64,000 bases of DNA from Acanthochlamys bracteata (GCA_019914995.1 CM034127.1:7564001-7628000); one strand, 5' to 3'. Counted from the stretch's first letter, positions 13,601 through 25,708 are shown. Made by a program: numbers and translations. Notes: generated by a model from the letters alone, not told the origin.

Positions 13601-16600
13601 AGAGGAATCTAACTTTTTAAGTTTTGCAATTCTCAAAAGGATTTGCCAATTATACGAGATGCAAACCATATAACAAAATAGGTCATTGAATTTTTTGTAA
13701 TGTGGTTTATGTCTGTGAAGCTGTAACAGATAAAAGGAGGCTTCCGGTGATTCATAAATTTGCAAATGACGGTCATACAAAAATTATACGAGGAATGATA
13801 TATGTAGTCGTCTGAGTATTTTTGCTAAATATAGATTAAAAAAGTTTATGGCCCTTAAGGCATTGTATTTCCTTGAAAACTTCTGTCATACATATTCTAA
13901 GGCAACATCTTTTTGTACTGTTTCATGACTGTTTTTTCTTTAAACTACATATCTAGGAGAACACCAAGAGTTATTACTTTTTTGACATACTAATAGATTG
14001 ATATTTTCTAACCTTGAATACCTAAACGCTATCAGAATTGCAAAGGTTATTTCAAGAATGATGTATATAGTCATTCGAGTATTTGTGCTGAATATAAACT
14101 AAAAAAGTTCATGGACCACATGGAATTGTATTTCCTTGAAAAAAATTGTCATGCATATACTAAAGAAACAGCTTTTCATGTACTGTTTCATGACTTTTTC
14201 TTTTAAACTACTTATCTAGGTTAACACTAGATTTATTACTTTTTTGACATAATAATAGATTCACATTTTGTGACCTTGAACACCTAAAAGCTATCAGAAA
14301 ATGAAATTTAAAGTCAACATTAATTTTGCAGGTTTTCTTAGGTCACAGTGGAGGGCTTGATACTGAGGGTAATGAGCTGCCACGGTTAGTGTATGTCTCT
14401 CGTGAGAAACGTCCAGGCTTCCAGCATCACAAGAAGGCTGGTGCAATGAATGCACTGGTGAGTAGTCATATATGAAAATTGGTATTTCAAGTTTTCTGTT
14501 CTTTTTTTTTCCTTCTCTCTTTTTGGCCTGATTTAACTTAGCATCTTCTTGGTTTCCATTCAGGTACGTGTCTCTGCTGTCCTTACAAATGGACCATTCT
14601 TATTAAATCTTGATTGCGATCACTACATTAACAACAGCAAAGCGCTGAGGGAAGCTATGTGTTTCCTGATGGATCCAAACCTTGGCAAGTCTGTCTGTTA
14701 TGTGCAATTTCCACAGAGGTTTGATGGAATTGACAAGAGTGATCGTTATGCTAATCGGAATACTGTGTTTTTTGATGTAAGTTATCCTTATCAATTAGCT
14801 TATATTTAGAGTTTTGTTATACTGTTTATATAAAAACACTTCTCCCACATTCATGACCATCCATTAGTATTAATCTTAGCCATAGCCAAAGCAACAAACA
14901 GTTTGTTGCAATAGAAAGTTCTTATTCTTTTGGGTTTCTCCATTCAACTAATTGGATTTCTTACTTATAGATCAATTTAAGAGGTCTTGATGGGATCCAA
15001 GGACCTGTTTATGTGGGAACGGGATGTGTATTCAACAGAACTGCTTTATATGGTTATGAACCTCCCGTTAAGAATAAGCATAAAAAGCCTGGTTTCCTCT
15101 CTTCCTTGTGCGGCGGTTCTAGGAAAAAGAGTTCAAAGTCAAGCAAAAAGAGTTCGGACAAAAAGAAGTCAGGCAAGCATGTTGATAACACTGTTCCAAT
15201 ATTCAATTTGGAGGATATAGAGGAGGGTGTTGAAGGTATGACCTTTATCATTCCTGTTATTTCGATGTTTTGTGTAGTACTGTGGATTGCAACTTGAATA
15301 ATTTCCCATTTATCTGTTCCATTGTCTATTTATTAGAGGAATCCTCTTGCAGTTTTGATATAGGTAGTTCATGCCAACCGTAGAAGAAATAATGACACAA
15401 GGGTCAGCTGTTATAATAGTTTATCAATGATTAAAATCTAACTTTAATTCTAGAATGCAAGTATGCCCTTCTTCTCGCTTTTAAAGCTAGTCTAACTAAT
15501 CTTGTCATTGTAACTTCAGAGCATTTTCAGTAGGTTGCATGTAGCCTTTTAGAGATGAGATTCATGAGACTAGTCATTCCTTAATGATTTCATTCAGTGG
15601 ATGAATTTGTTGTCGCTTATTTTCAGATTTCTTTTGAAAGAAATTTACCTTCTCTCGTCCAATTGAAATAGGTGCAGGCTTCGATGACGAGAAGTCTTTG
15701 CTGATGTCTCAGATGAGCTTGGAGAAAAGGTTTGGCCAGTCAACTGTCTTTGTTGCCTCTACACTTATGGAAAATGGCGGTGTACCTCAGTCAGCTACTC
15801 CCGAATCCCTTCTCAAAGAAGCTATCCATGTCATAAGCTGTGGTTATGAAGATAAAACTGAATGGGGAAGTGAGGTATTCAATGCATTATTTTCTTGAAG
15901 TGTTCTAGTTTCTTTTTGAACTTCTTATTAAGAGATGTTTGTTAGAAGTTAAGTCTTCGCTATGGAGCTTACCTAGTTCATTAAATAAGTGTGCATTTTA
16001 CTTGGATTGGTACTAACATTCGATGAGTCTTACACCTTTTTATGATCAAATGGCCATCCATCATGTCTATTTTTTAAGCACGTCAAACATCAGAACTTGC
16101 ACTTTACAGATTGCACTTGTTAAGATATTGGGAAGTTTAATGATTGCAACATAAAGTTTTCCTTAGTAATAATAGATATGTGTTATGAGTTAAACAGACA
16201 CTAGCATAAGTTTCTTTTGTCAGCATGCCCTAAGGGGGCGTTTGGGAGTGCTTTTGAAATAGAGTTTTTCTAAAACAGAGGATATTTTTGTCCTTTTTGA
16301 AAAACGAGCTCGACTTTTTTTACCTAAAAAAAAAAAATAATAATAAGCAATAAAAAGATCTTATTACGTAGAATTTTTCTATACTTTCTAAATTTTTAAA
16401 TAAAATTTCTAGATACTTATAGAAAGTGTATTGAAAAACGTGAAATAGAAAATTGAAAAGCTGCTTTTGGGGAAAGCAATGCCAAACGAGTGTAAGCTTG
16501 AGGGTGTAGACCATATTCTCAAAAGATCAAGATACCAAGAGCATGCAGCCATGTAACTTACGCCCTATGCATGTTTTTGTCGTTTATCTTTAAGTTTGGC

Positions 16601-18464
16601 AAGGGCTTATAAATGTAACAATTCTGAACTGCTAACTTTGGCAAGGGCTTATAAATTACTGTTGAATGTTTTTCTTCAGATTGGATGGATATATGGTTCT
16701 GTTACAGAAGATATTCTTACTGGATTTAAGATGCATGCTCGTGGTTGGAAGTCAATCTACTGCATGCCTGAGCGTCCAGCATTTAAGGGATCTGCTCCTA
16801 TTAACCTTTCAGATCGTCTAAACCAAGTGCTTCGGTGGGCTTTGGGGTCTGTTGAAATTCTTTTCAGCCGTCATTGTCCAATTTGGTATGGTTATGGAGG
16901 TCGACTGAAATATTTGGAGAGGTTCGCATATGTGAACACTACAATATACCCCTTGACATCACTTCCACTGCTCTTGTACTGTACTTTACCTGCAGTCTGT
17001 CTACTCACTGGGAAGTTCATCATCCCTCAGGTATTTGCATAATTGCTTTTACTGAAGCATTTCTGATATTTTAATATGTAGGTTTATGAAAATCCTTGTC
17101 CTTTTTTGAGTATTTCCCATAGATGTTTGCTTTCTAGCCTGGCACTTTAGATTTCTTTGTATTAGAGACTTATTAACCCCCCTATCGTTTATCATCATTT
17201 TCATCATTGCCCTTCCTTCTGAGAATTATGATAGAAACACAACATAGGAACCGTGGATTATGTCTTGATATAAGTGACTAAATGTGAGGGCTGGCTGATT
17301 GCCAATTGGTCAGTCCAGTTATATGGGTAGGTATACTGAGAGCTAGCAAGGTTTGAGCGTTAGAGGAGTTTTGACTTAAAAGAGGTTGTGAAGGCCTTGT
17401 TTGGGATGTGAGTAGAGGGATGATTGCTGGTCGTGGCAGCTATTTTTCTTGGCACTGAGTTGCTTTGTTTCTATATCCTTGTACCATTTCTTGAGCAAGT
17501 AGATCCACGCAGAATCTCCTTGCCTCTGTTGCATGTTATTGGTGCCTCACGTGACTCTTTCTATAGAAAGTTCGTCTCAAGTGGTGCCTCTTGGTTCACT
17601 TCTTTGCCTTTTAGTTTAGTTGAGTATCTGCTTATTAGTTGTTTCTACACTTCATCCTTCTATGCCTGGTTAGAATGCTTGTTGCATGATGATTCTACAA
17701 GTGAGAAACTGTAGAGCAGCTGGAAGAAAACTGAGAATGTATCATTCTCTTGGTTAGCACTGTTTGTTTGTTATGACTGTAGTTGTTCCTTACATGTCTC
17801 TGTTGTGGTTGTGTACTCCCTAAAAAATAGAATGTCTTTCCAAATTCCAAGTGCTTATGTTTGCTATTTGTGAATGCAGATTAGTAATTTTGCAAGTATT
17901 TGGTTTATCTCCCTCTTCCTTTCAATTTTTGCCACTGGCATTTTGGAAATGAGATGGAGTGGAGTTGGAATTGAGGAGTGGTGGAGGAACGAACAGTTCT
18001 GGGTTATCGGTGGTGTTTCAGCCCATCTTTTTGCTGTATTTCAAGGGCTACTGAAAGTTCTTGCTGGAATTGATACCAACTTTACGGTTACCTCAAAGGC
18101 ATCTGATGAGGATGGAGATTTTACTGAGCTCTATATGTTCAAGTGGACGACACTTCTCATTCCACCAACCACATTGCTCATAGTTAACCTTGTGGGTGTG
18201 GTTGCTGGGATTTCCTATGCAATAAACAGTGGGTATCAATCATGGGGACCTCTCTTTGGGAAGCTTTTCTTTGCCTTCTGGGTGATAGTCCATCTTTATC
18301 CCTTCCTGAAGGGTCTCATGGGGAGGCAAAACCGTACTCCTACAATTGTTGTTGTCTGGTCCATTCTTCTTGCTTCCATCTTTTCATTGCTGTGGGTTCG
18401 TGTTGATCCATTTACTACTCGAGTTACTGGTCCTGACGTCCAGCAATGTGGTATTAACTGCTAA
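10626..18464 (+). CDS. CESA3: cellulose synthase catalytic subunit, CESA3 type
   Basis: This subunit makes beta-1,4-glucan from UDP-glucose in plasma-membrane rosettes; the CESA3 clade serves primary walls. Coding exons: 10626-10649, 11057-11249, 11335-11558, 11666-11774, 11874-12075, 12446-12712, 12819-13164, 13247-13384, 14332-14457, 14564-14776, 14971-15235, 15672-15874, 16680-17030, 17880-18464. They sum to 3246 nt (1081 residues plus stop); all junctions are GT-AG and keep frame. Residues 19-64 form the N-terminal zinc RING with eight Cys (CxxC pairs at 19/22, 38/41, 46/49, 61/64). Two TM helices lie in exon 6 and further TM helices in exons 13-14. Catalytic motifs: DD 393-394, DCD 560-562, TED 779-781, QVLRW 819-823. 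The Lys/Ser-rich class-specific region is about 650-705. The start MESEGETG and end GINC match the CESA3 clade (Arabidopsis CESA3 is 1065 residues). No lesion is seen. Intron 8 holds a tandem duplication and intron 12 a MITE. Confidence 0.97.
13791..14303. repeat. diverged tandem duplication in CESA3 intron 8
   Basis: About 250 bp starting at 13791 is repeated from about 14054, with a 263-bp offset. Landmarks occur in the same order in both: a GAATGAT start, TTGTATTTCCTTGAAAA, TACTGTTTCATGACT, ATTACTTTTTTGACAT and CTATCAGAA. The copies differ by many substitutions and small indels, so the duplication is old. It makes up over half of the 947-bp intron and does not touch either splice site. Confidence 0.8.
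16234..16492. mobile_element. Harbinger-like MITE in CESA3 intron 12
   Basis: The ends GGGGGCGTTTGGGAGTGC and (reverse complement) CACTCGTTTGGCATTGC form imperfect TIRs. TAA flanks both ends (16231-16233 and 16493-16495; the shared string can be read as TAAG). The 259-bp interior is AT-rich with a TTATTACGTAGAA core that recurs in other MITEs of this window. It lies about 185 bp before the exon 13 acceptor and does not disrupt coding. Confidence 0.65.
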
Positions 18465-18960
18465 GGAAGATGACAGTAAATAGGTAAAGATATTTATTTC
18501 ATATTTATGTGCCTGTGCAGCCGTTGTTCTTTTGAGGTGTCTGTAAGCATAGCTATGTGCAGATAGGGCGCATAAGATCTTTTAGTTGGTTGTTCTGTGT
18601 ACTCAACTTGTAACCTTCTGGCGTGTATACTTGTAACCTTCTGTTTCTAAAGTTTCGTGCATTTGCATTATATCATTAGACTCCTTTGTTTGTTTGGCGG
18701 GGCATATGGGATGGTAATACATTTGGGCATTTCTCAGATCCGTCCAGGCCAGATGGTCAGGCTTAGTTTTAAGGCGACTAGGCCTGCCAAGTAAAAAAGT
18801 TTGGACGGGTTTATTAAAATGCAAGCACAGTTCAATTTTTTGTTAAGTTGACACAAGTTTTCTCGATTTCCATTATAAACTTGAGCAAAAGTGAGATTAC
18901 GAATCCACCTAATATTCAAAGTATGGGAAAGAATAGAGGCACTCTGATTTTTATATATAT
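18465..18960 (+). other. CESA3 3' UTR and downstream flank
   Basis: T-rich sequence follows the TAA stop and should hold the 3' UTR and poly(A) site; no single canonical AATAAA stands out in a clear position. No other gene is seen. Confidence 0.4.
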
Positions 18961-19280
18961 TTCAGCACACTCCGTTGTTGTTTGTGGTCAAGATTTTTAA
19001 ATTCAACTTTTAGCATTAGATATAAAAAATTATGAGCGGTAATATGTTAACAAAATTTCATATCAATCGGATATGAATCGATTTTTAGTCGGCCATTTGA
19101 TTATGATGATAGAAATAGTAAAATTTGACAAAAAATATTTTTTTCAGTCATCTTGATCAAATAGTCGGATGGAGGTCGATTTGTATTCCGATTGAAATAA
19201 AATTTTGTCATTATATTACTGATGATAAAGATTAAATTTGAAGATTTCTACGGTTACAAATATTGTGGAGTGTGTTGAAA
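18961..19280. mobile_element. foldback MITE with long inverted arms, ~320 bp
   Basis: The ends TTTCAGCACACTCC and (reverse complement of the right end) TTTCAACACACTCC differ at one base. Inverted similarity continues inward through almost the whole element; for example ACAAAATTTCATATCAATCGG on the left pairs with the complement of CCGATTGAAATAAAATTTTGT on the right, and GTCGGCCATTTGA pairs with TCAAATAGTCGG. The loop is about 80 bp. No clear target duplication was found. A transcript could fold into a long imperfect hairpin. Confidence 0.65.
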
Positions 19281-19864
19281 TGTGCATAAGGACTGAAATA
19301 TTCCTATCTCTTTCTTTCAAATATTACATTTAACACAAATATACATACAATATAATACAATAGTTAGGACTTGTGACTTCTCTAAATATTTATGAAGATG
19401 ACTTGAAACAAAGTTTAGAAGTGGTCGGGCCCAGCCGGACCTATAGATAATTTAAGTTTGCGTTGGGCACAGATTGAATATTTACTGGGCCATTTTCGCC
19501 AAAGCAGCCATCTCGGTCTGTGCAAGTCCAGTTTTGCCAAGCCATCCACACACAAAATATGATTATCGACGAATGCTCTCATTTTCATATTTTAAATCGA
19601 AGATCCAAATAATTAAATATATTTTGTGCCATCAAATCACTATACATATAAACTTTCACAAAATTTAAACGTGATTTGCCTTCTACTTTATACAGAAAGA
19701 TTATCAAATCATATACTTTAGTAATTATTTAGTGCAATAGAGTACACATAATTATATGAAATTATCTAAACATCTGAGTATGGTTTTATAGCATTTCAAC
19801 AGTTTATAGTTTTAGTAAAACAATTATAATAATTGTTTTGAAAAATTATTATGCATGTATTCGT
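19281..19864. other. gene-free stretch
   Basis: No exon, RNA gene or element could be assigned. Confidence 0.35.
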
Positions 19865-20448
19865 TGTTAGAAATTGTAAAGCCACTATGTAAATTAGTGG
19901 TTCATTAGAATACAACAAATTAAATGTGCATTCATATTGAAATGTTAAATATCAAGAAAGACGAACCATTATTCAAAAAGTTGGAAAGCCAATGGTCAAA
20001 GACTTTGAAACATCTCTTGGAAGATAGAAAGCTAAAAGACTTGATCAATTAGTGGGAAGATGAAACGACAATCGTTTGGAAGTTCAAGAGTCTCCTTGAG
20101 GCATTATATATATGAATGAAAGGCATTTGCTTGAAAGAAAGAAAAAGATAGGAAATAAGAAAAGATCATTCTCATATCAAGTGTGAGAGATATAAGCAAA
20201 GCATTCTAGTGAGAGTTCCTACCTAAAGTGTAACACAAGAGTTTGTAATTACTTTAGTTTAGTGATTTTCTTGAAGGCTAGTTTGTCTTTCCGTAAGATT
20301 TTTCTCGTTTTTCTCCACGTAAATTTCTTGTCTTTGTGATTGTCTTGCTCTTGTCTCAATTCTCATATTGCTTACGCAAAATTCTTGAGTGTGTTTTATA
20401 TATTTCGCTGCGTCTATCGACAATTGAACACACTTGTTATTTCTAATA
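19865..20448 (+). repeat. possible solo LTR, ~584 bp
   Basis: It starts TGTTAGAAAT and ends ATTTCTAATA, nearly perfect short inverted ends of LTR type. Inside is a TATA-like TTATATATATGAATG near 20105, then a U5-like T-rich tract ending near the right boundary. No primer binding site follows, and no convincing 5-bp target duplication was found (TTCGT left, TTTAG right). Orientation is inferred from the TATA box. Confidence 0.4.
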
Positions 20449-21089
20449 TTTAGTGACCAAAGTCTTATTTTTAAGAAGAGGATTGTACATAGTTATAAGA
20501 TTTGAAAATCATGCAATTTAACGAAATATTTAGGAGAAGATTATAACTAAAATTCGCAATAAATAATGTAGGAATTCTTTCCGAACATATTTTTGTTATA
20601 CGCAAATTTTCCATCTCTATTTTCTTGACATGTTTGGCGATTTTTCTGGCTAATACTTTCATAATTTATTCTTTGATTTCTTAATGTTATGTCTCAAATA
20701 TTAGATTCAGGTTAGAACAAAATCACGCTAAATTAAATTGTTTATAAAATGCCTTGCAAATTGTTGAAGGAAGTGTATTTTTTCAGAATTTTATGTTTAT
20801 TTTAATTGACTTTCTCTAATTAATATATATTACATTTGATGTTTACTTTTTTCCAACATGTAGACAAACACATACTATTTTTGAATCAATAATTGGTTGA
20901 AATCTTCTACGGGTGTTATTTCAAATCTCTGCAAAATGTGATGAAAATAAATTTTGAGTCCTCGTGGAGATAGAATTCGCAGTGGGTTTTCTAATTGAAT
21001 AATATTGGAAGTATTTTGGTAAAAAATAGGTTAAATTTTTTTTTTTGAAAGAATAGTAAAAAATATAAAATAGGATGCTAGAATGGTTA
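20449..21089. other. gene-free stretch
   Basis: AT-rich sequence without recognisable coding exons or repeats. Confidence 0.35.
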
Positions 21090-21340
21090 TTCTAACTTTG
21101 GTTATGCTTTTAGTAAAAAACACTTTTCAACTTTATATTTTTGAATAAATTTTTATAATATTTTATAAAATTTATTTAAAACTTTAACATGTATAGAAAA
21201 ATTTTACGTTGTAAGATTTTATTATTGCTTATTTTTATTAAATTTTTTGAGGTAAAAAAAAATATAACTTATTTTTTAAAATAAGATAAAATAGTTTTCA
21301 TTAAAAAAATATTTTACATAAGCACTTTCAAACAAAAACG
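21090..21340. mobile_element. MITE of the GTTTGGGAGTGC-type family (degenerate)
   Basis: The end similarity is ACTTTGGTTATGCTTTT against reverse-complement TTTTTGTTTGAAAGTGC. It has the family core TTTTACGTTGTAAGATTTTA followed by TTATTGCTTATTTTT. Boundaries are approximate. A second AT-rich fragment with similar core words follows to about 21440. Confidence 0.45.
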
Positions 21341-22906
21341 ATGATATTTTTAAAATACTTATTAAAAAAAAACTTTTCTAAAAATAAGTGTATGTCAAAA
21401 AAATAATAAAAATATGTAATAATAAAATTTCACGATATAGAATTTTACTGAAATTGGAATGAAAAGAAGATTATAGGTTAGCCAAACGTCCACAGTTATA
21501 GTAACGACAATGAAAAGTTTGCTTCCTAAATTATGGAAATAAGAGTCCCGCTTGTGCTTCAAATTCACTAGCAGTTTGCAGCATCGTTTTGGTTGAGATA
21601 TCAAATCAAAGGAGAACTTCAGGCCTCTGCAAATGCGGAGAGTGGATAATTAACAATGTCTGACAGTGGACGCTATTCGAAAATGTCGATGACCTTATAG
21701 TAAGGTGGGGGAACCCTCAACGGAAATGGTGAAATATGGTGGCAAAAATCTTGCAAGTAAATATGGTAAATTAGAACTTCATGCTTCAATAATCTACTAT
21801 AGTGTCCTGCTCATTGATTTCATCGTTCCACTTCAATGAAAGAATGAATAATTTCCGTTTATTTGTTACTTCTTCGCTTCTCAGCCTTGCGGGGATGCAA
21901 GCACAGTATGTAAATATGCCACCCTTATGAATTCAGTACTATATCGACAAGCTTAAAAAATACTATATCCTTGAAGGCAATTGCTGGTTCCGCAAAAGCA
22001 CACAGATTATGCAGAATCCTTGAGGCATTGCTTATTGGTGGCAACTATATCGTCCATTTTCAGTTGCTAGGCTTCTGGCATTCTATGGATGTCACAATTT
22101 AAGAGTAGATACCCAACAGATCCATATGCTCTTTGAGAAATGTAGCAATCTTGAAGCTTCACTTCTTGACTAAGCAGAGCATAAGAAACGAATCCAAATA
22201 CCGACGGAATCCATATTGCAACCGCCAAGAAGAGCATGCAATATTTTCTTTAAGTTAAATTACTTCCTCAATAGCTCCTTACTTAACAGAATGTCCATGC
22301 CCTTGAATTACTAATTTCAATATTTCGGTATGACTTCATACGATTGTGACTGGGTCTCGAAATATCCGAATAGCAGGCTTGGAGTGTCGCTCTGGACATG
22401 GAATCAGGTAAGTGTTTGTAATTCCAAAATTCAGTTGTAATTTTTCCGGTGCTGATTTAAGTTTTCTAATTTATCACAATAATATGTTTATGAACCTAAA
22501 GATATTCTATGCAAAGAGCCGGACGGTGCCCTCTGCCTTTCTTCCTTTTTGTCGTCTCCTGGTGTTTCACAAAAACAATCTTCAACCTGTATGTAATGGA
22601 ACCATCTTTGTGAAGAATATGCTTTTGATAATTAAAAATTGCAGCTTCAAAGTATGGAAAAATAAGTGTGAAAACGACCACAATATGTTAGTACTTGGAG
22701 GCTACACTGATAATTTCTTTTGTTAAATTGATCGCACGCACTCATTGTACAACAACATCTGTGAGTAGGATACACCACTCGTTTGTATTATTGATATGGG
22801 TTTTAAAAAATAGTGCTCTCAAGATTTCTACAAATCTTACTATACTGAAACTAAGCTGTAGTATGAACAAGTGGGAGCCAAGTCTAGGAGGAGCCATACG
22901 GAGTTT
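21341..22906. other. downstream region of the RbcX-like gene, one orphan small ORF
   Basis: This includes the 3' UTR of the RbcX-like gene near its right end. A 56-codon ORF on the - strand at 22067-22237 begins MLFLAVAIWIPSVFGF and is followed by a polar tail; I do not recognise it. On the + strand, 22330-22409 reads as a 26-codon ORF starting MTSYDCDWVSK and running into a strong donor-like CAG/GTAAGT, but no partner exon was found. Neither is called as a gene. Confidence 0.3.
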
Positions 22907-24655
22907 TCAGCCAATCATCTCTGTGTTTGTGTCATCATTAGGCCAAATCACAGTTTCCAGAAGGCGTTCCCTCATTAATTCTAAGTTCTCATCAGAAATT
23001 TTCTGATACATCTTTGCATGGTCACATTTCTAGCATGAAAAGGCAAAGTTCGTTGATGAGCTACTGATAGAATGAATAAAACACTAGTTAGCAACTGCTG
23101 TCGTCAATACCTTGATCCATTTACCATAGAGGTGAAGCCGAGTTAACATCACCCTCTCTGCTAATTCTTGATGTTCCTGTCAGAACAAGTCAGTTCAACC
23201 TTTTGCCAGCTTAAATAAGGGACAATAATCAATTTATATGAAGACTAAACAAGCAATACCTTGCCAAGAATACGAAGAAACCTTTTCCCATCTGTTGGTT
23301 TGTTTGTAGCGGCAAAACTACAATATAAATCAAGATATTCATATTTTATTTCCTCAGTTTACCGAAATACTGAAGTTACAGCGGCAGTGGGAATATAGAA
23401 ATTACTTGTAAAACCACATGTACTTAGGCGGGTTCATTTCATAGAGCTGATGAAGAACGGTCCTCACTGCCTTATATGTGAAGTAATTCATTAGTTGCTG
23501 CAAACAAGAAGAAGTCTGAGTAACGGATCAACTAGTCAACAATGAAATGAAACCACAACGCTTATGAGGTGAAGCTTCACAATCACTAGCCTTTGCAGTA
23601 AAGTAACAATTAATGGTGGTTCTGAAGCAATTCACCATTTTGAAATCCTGCTTTTTGAGATCGTTGATTTGATCCATATAAGGATCTACCTCTCTTAGAT
23701 ATCTGCTAATATTGTTGGCGCTTAAAGTTTCTTTGTGGACATTTACTAAATCTTCAAGGGATTCCTACCTTTAAATACTGTTGAGGAAAAGATTCCTTTC
23801 TTTGTAGTTCCAAAAAATGCACAAGAGAGCAATCTCCCATTCAACAGACCCAGCTAGGAAGCTGTCATTAGCAGAATATTTCAATTTACTTCTCTGTTAT
23901 GACTTCACATATACTTGTAGTACATCTTGGAAGTTGATAATAGATATCACACTTATCAACAAATCGTGGATCCTCCCACTTTATACATGATCTAAAATAC
24001 ATCGGTTAGATCGGTGTGATGTTGTAAAGAAGGTACTTGAAAGAGTGTACTTTCAAAAAAACATTTCTATATTAGATTTCTACCATTAAAAATTCTTGTC
24101 ATGATTAAACAAGTCAAATAAAGGTGCTTCTACACATGCAATTCACCAAACTCGTTGATTACAGATAGTTAGTACGGTTTTAGTCCTACTTAACTCACAA
24201 ATCAAGCAAGTATGCATCATCTCCTTATCAAAAAAAGGAAAAAAAAACAATTTTTCCCAGTAGTTTTAGAAGAAGTGAACATTAATTATTGCACGATCAC
24301 ACTACTGAAGACCAGAAATCCAGGTAAATAAAGACAAGTTCTACTACTCAACTGCTTGAAGCAACAGAGACGAACAGATGAGTTATAATCAAGCAAAAGC
24401 AAGCATACCCACCAAATCAACATCACCAAACCCATCTTCATACTGCCCACCTAGCTCATCAACGATAACCGTGAGACGACCTCCTCTGTGCTTCGCTTGC
24501 TGCTTCCGTAACCGCTTTGTTGGACTCCAAGAGGCGACAAAAGAGCTGCGGAGCTCTAACGAGCTCCTTTGCTTTGTCTTCCTGTGCTGTCCGTGGTCGC
24601 AGCCTGGAATCTGCAGCAGGGCGTCTACCGATCTCAGCAACACCACTCCCGCCAT
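22907..24655 (-). CDS. RbcX-like chaperone-fold protein, probably chloroplast
   Basis: Five coding exons on the - strand: 24413-24655, 23406-23497, 23260-23317, 23111-23176, 22907-23029. They sum to 582 nt, giving 193 residues plus stop, and all junctions are GT-AG in frame. Residues 1-60 are rich in Arg/Ser and poor in acids, as in a transit peptide. The core begins near residue 67 (VDELGGQYEDGFGDVD). Then come NYFTYKAVRTVLHQLYEMNP, TNKPTDGKRF, LAERVMLTRLHLYGKW and DENLELMRERLLET, ending in TNTEMIG. The pattern FTYxAVRxV..QL..NP, an Arg/Leu-rich helix and LMRE..ET resembles plant RbcX, which assists Rubisco large-subunit assembly. It may be a paralogue with another client. A start at 24655 is chosen because it gives a full leader. 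No frame break is seen. Confidence 0.75.
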
Positions 24656-25456
24656 GCAAACAAAGTTATATTTTTTCAAAGAAGCTACAACCAATAGACC
24701 TCTTACTTTTTAAGCCTTATGAAACAAAGATTTCTTCCTTTCCTTGTTAAGAGCTTTTAAGAGGGAAGGTATTTTTTTGTGGTTGGAATTGAACGACGGT
24801 GTTAGAGAAAGGAAGAACAAAAGACTATAATGACTAGCCAGTGCCAAGTTAGTTTATTTATTTACGTGAATTGGTTTTGGTTTAGTATTGGGAAGGAAAG
24901 TTGGGTTTGGTTTTCGATTTTGTGAAGATTCAACGCACGCCAAACAAATTTGTGAGGACCATACCGCTTGTCAACAATAAAAAAACTTATACTACTACTT
25001 CTCTTCAAATAACGAGGGAGGTAGCTGTCGTGGTTGCTTTTCCTTCTCCAAGTGTGTACGCGGAAGAAGGTAATACGGGATTCAAGATTCTCCCTTCTTA
25101 CTTCTTTTGAGACCGTCAATGAAAATCAAATAAAAACATGATTTTGAATCTCATTTCTAATATGAGGTAGATTCGCTTCCTTTTCCTTCTATAACAATTG
25201 ATTGACATCTGCACGCATGAGAACGGTTGCATCTACACTTTCCAAGTAATGAGGCCACTATTTCTAGATTCATATGTAGTCCCTCTTCAAAGTTCCCTGA
25301 ACATTAAAAATAAACTTTTTTAAATAAAAATATTTTAAAAATAAATTTTTTATTTTAAAAAATAAATTAAATAATATAATTTATATATTTATATTTTTTA
25401 AATATTATAAAAAATTTATAAAATGTATTGCGCCAACGAGCACTTAACGGGAATTA
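24656..25456. other. upstream region of the RbcX-like gene
   Basis: The promoter of the minus-strand RbcX-like gene should lie here; no clear TATA box or motif could be fixed. Sequence from about 25300 is AT-rich MITE debris. No second gene is visible. Confidence 0.4.
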
Positions 25457-25708
25457 AAGAGCGTTTAGAAGAATTTATAAAATAAAATTTTTTAAAATAA
25501 AAATATTTTTATTTTTTAAAAATAAGTTTTATTTTTTTATTTTAAAAAAAATAATAATATATTAATAATAAAATTTTATTACCCATAAAATTTTTCTTTT
25601 TTTTTAAATTTTAAATATATACTTTAAATATCTGTAAAATATATATTAAAAATATAAAATAAAATAATATAAAAAATTGCGTTTTAAAAACGCAATCGTA
25701 AACGCACC
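25457..25708. mobile_element. MITE fragment with GCGTTTA ends
   Basis: The left end GAGCGTTTAGAAG and the reverse-complemented right end GTGCGTTTACGATTGCG are weak inverted repeats around an extremely AT-rich core. The core shares words with the other MITEs here. The target duplication is unclear. Confidence 0.4.

Noticed and set aside
17424..17714. 96-codon ORF inside CESA3 intron 13
   Set aside because: It lies wholly between a strong donor and acceptor, and CESA homology is continuous from exon 13 to exon 14 without it.
24378..24713. Plus-strand ORF opposite RbcX-like exon 1
   Set aside because: It is a shadow of the minus-strand exon, which splices cleanly into the four further exons.
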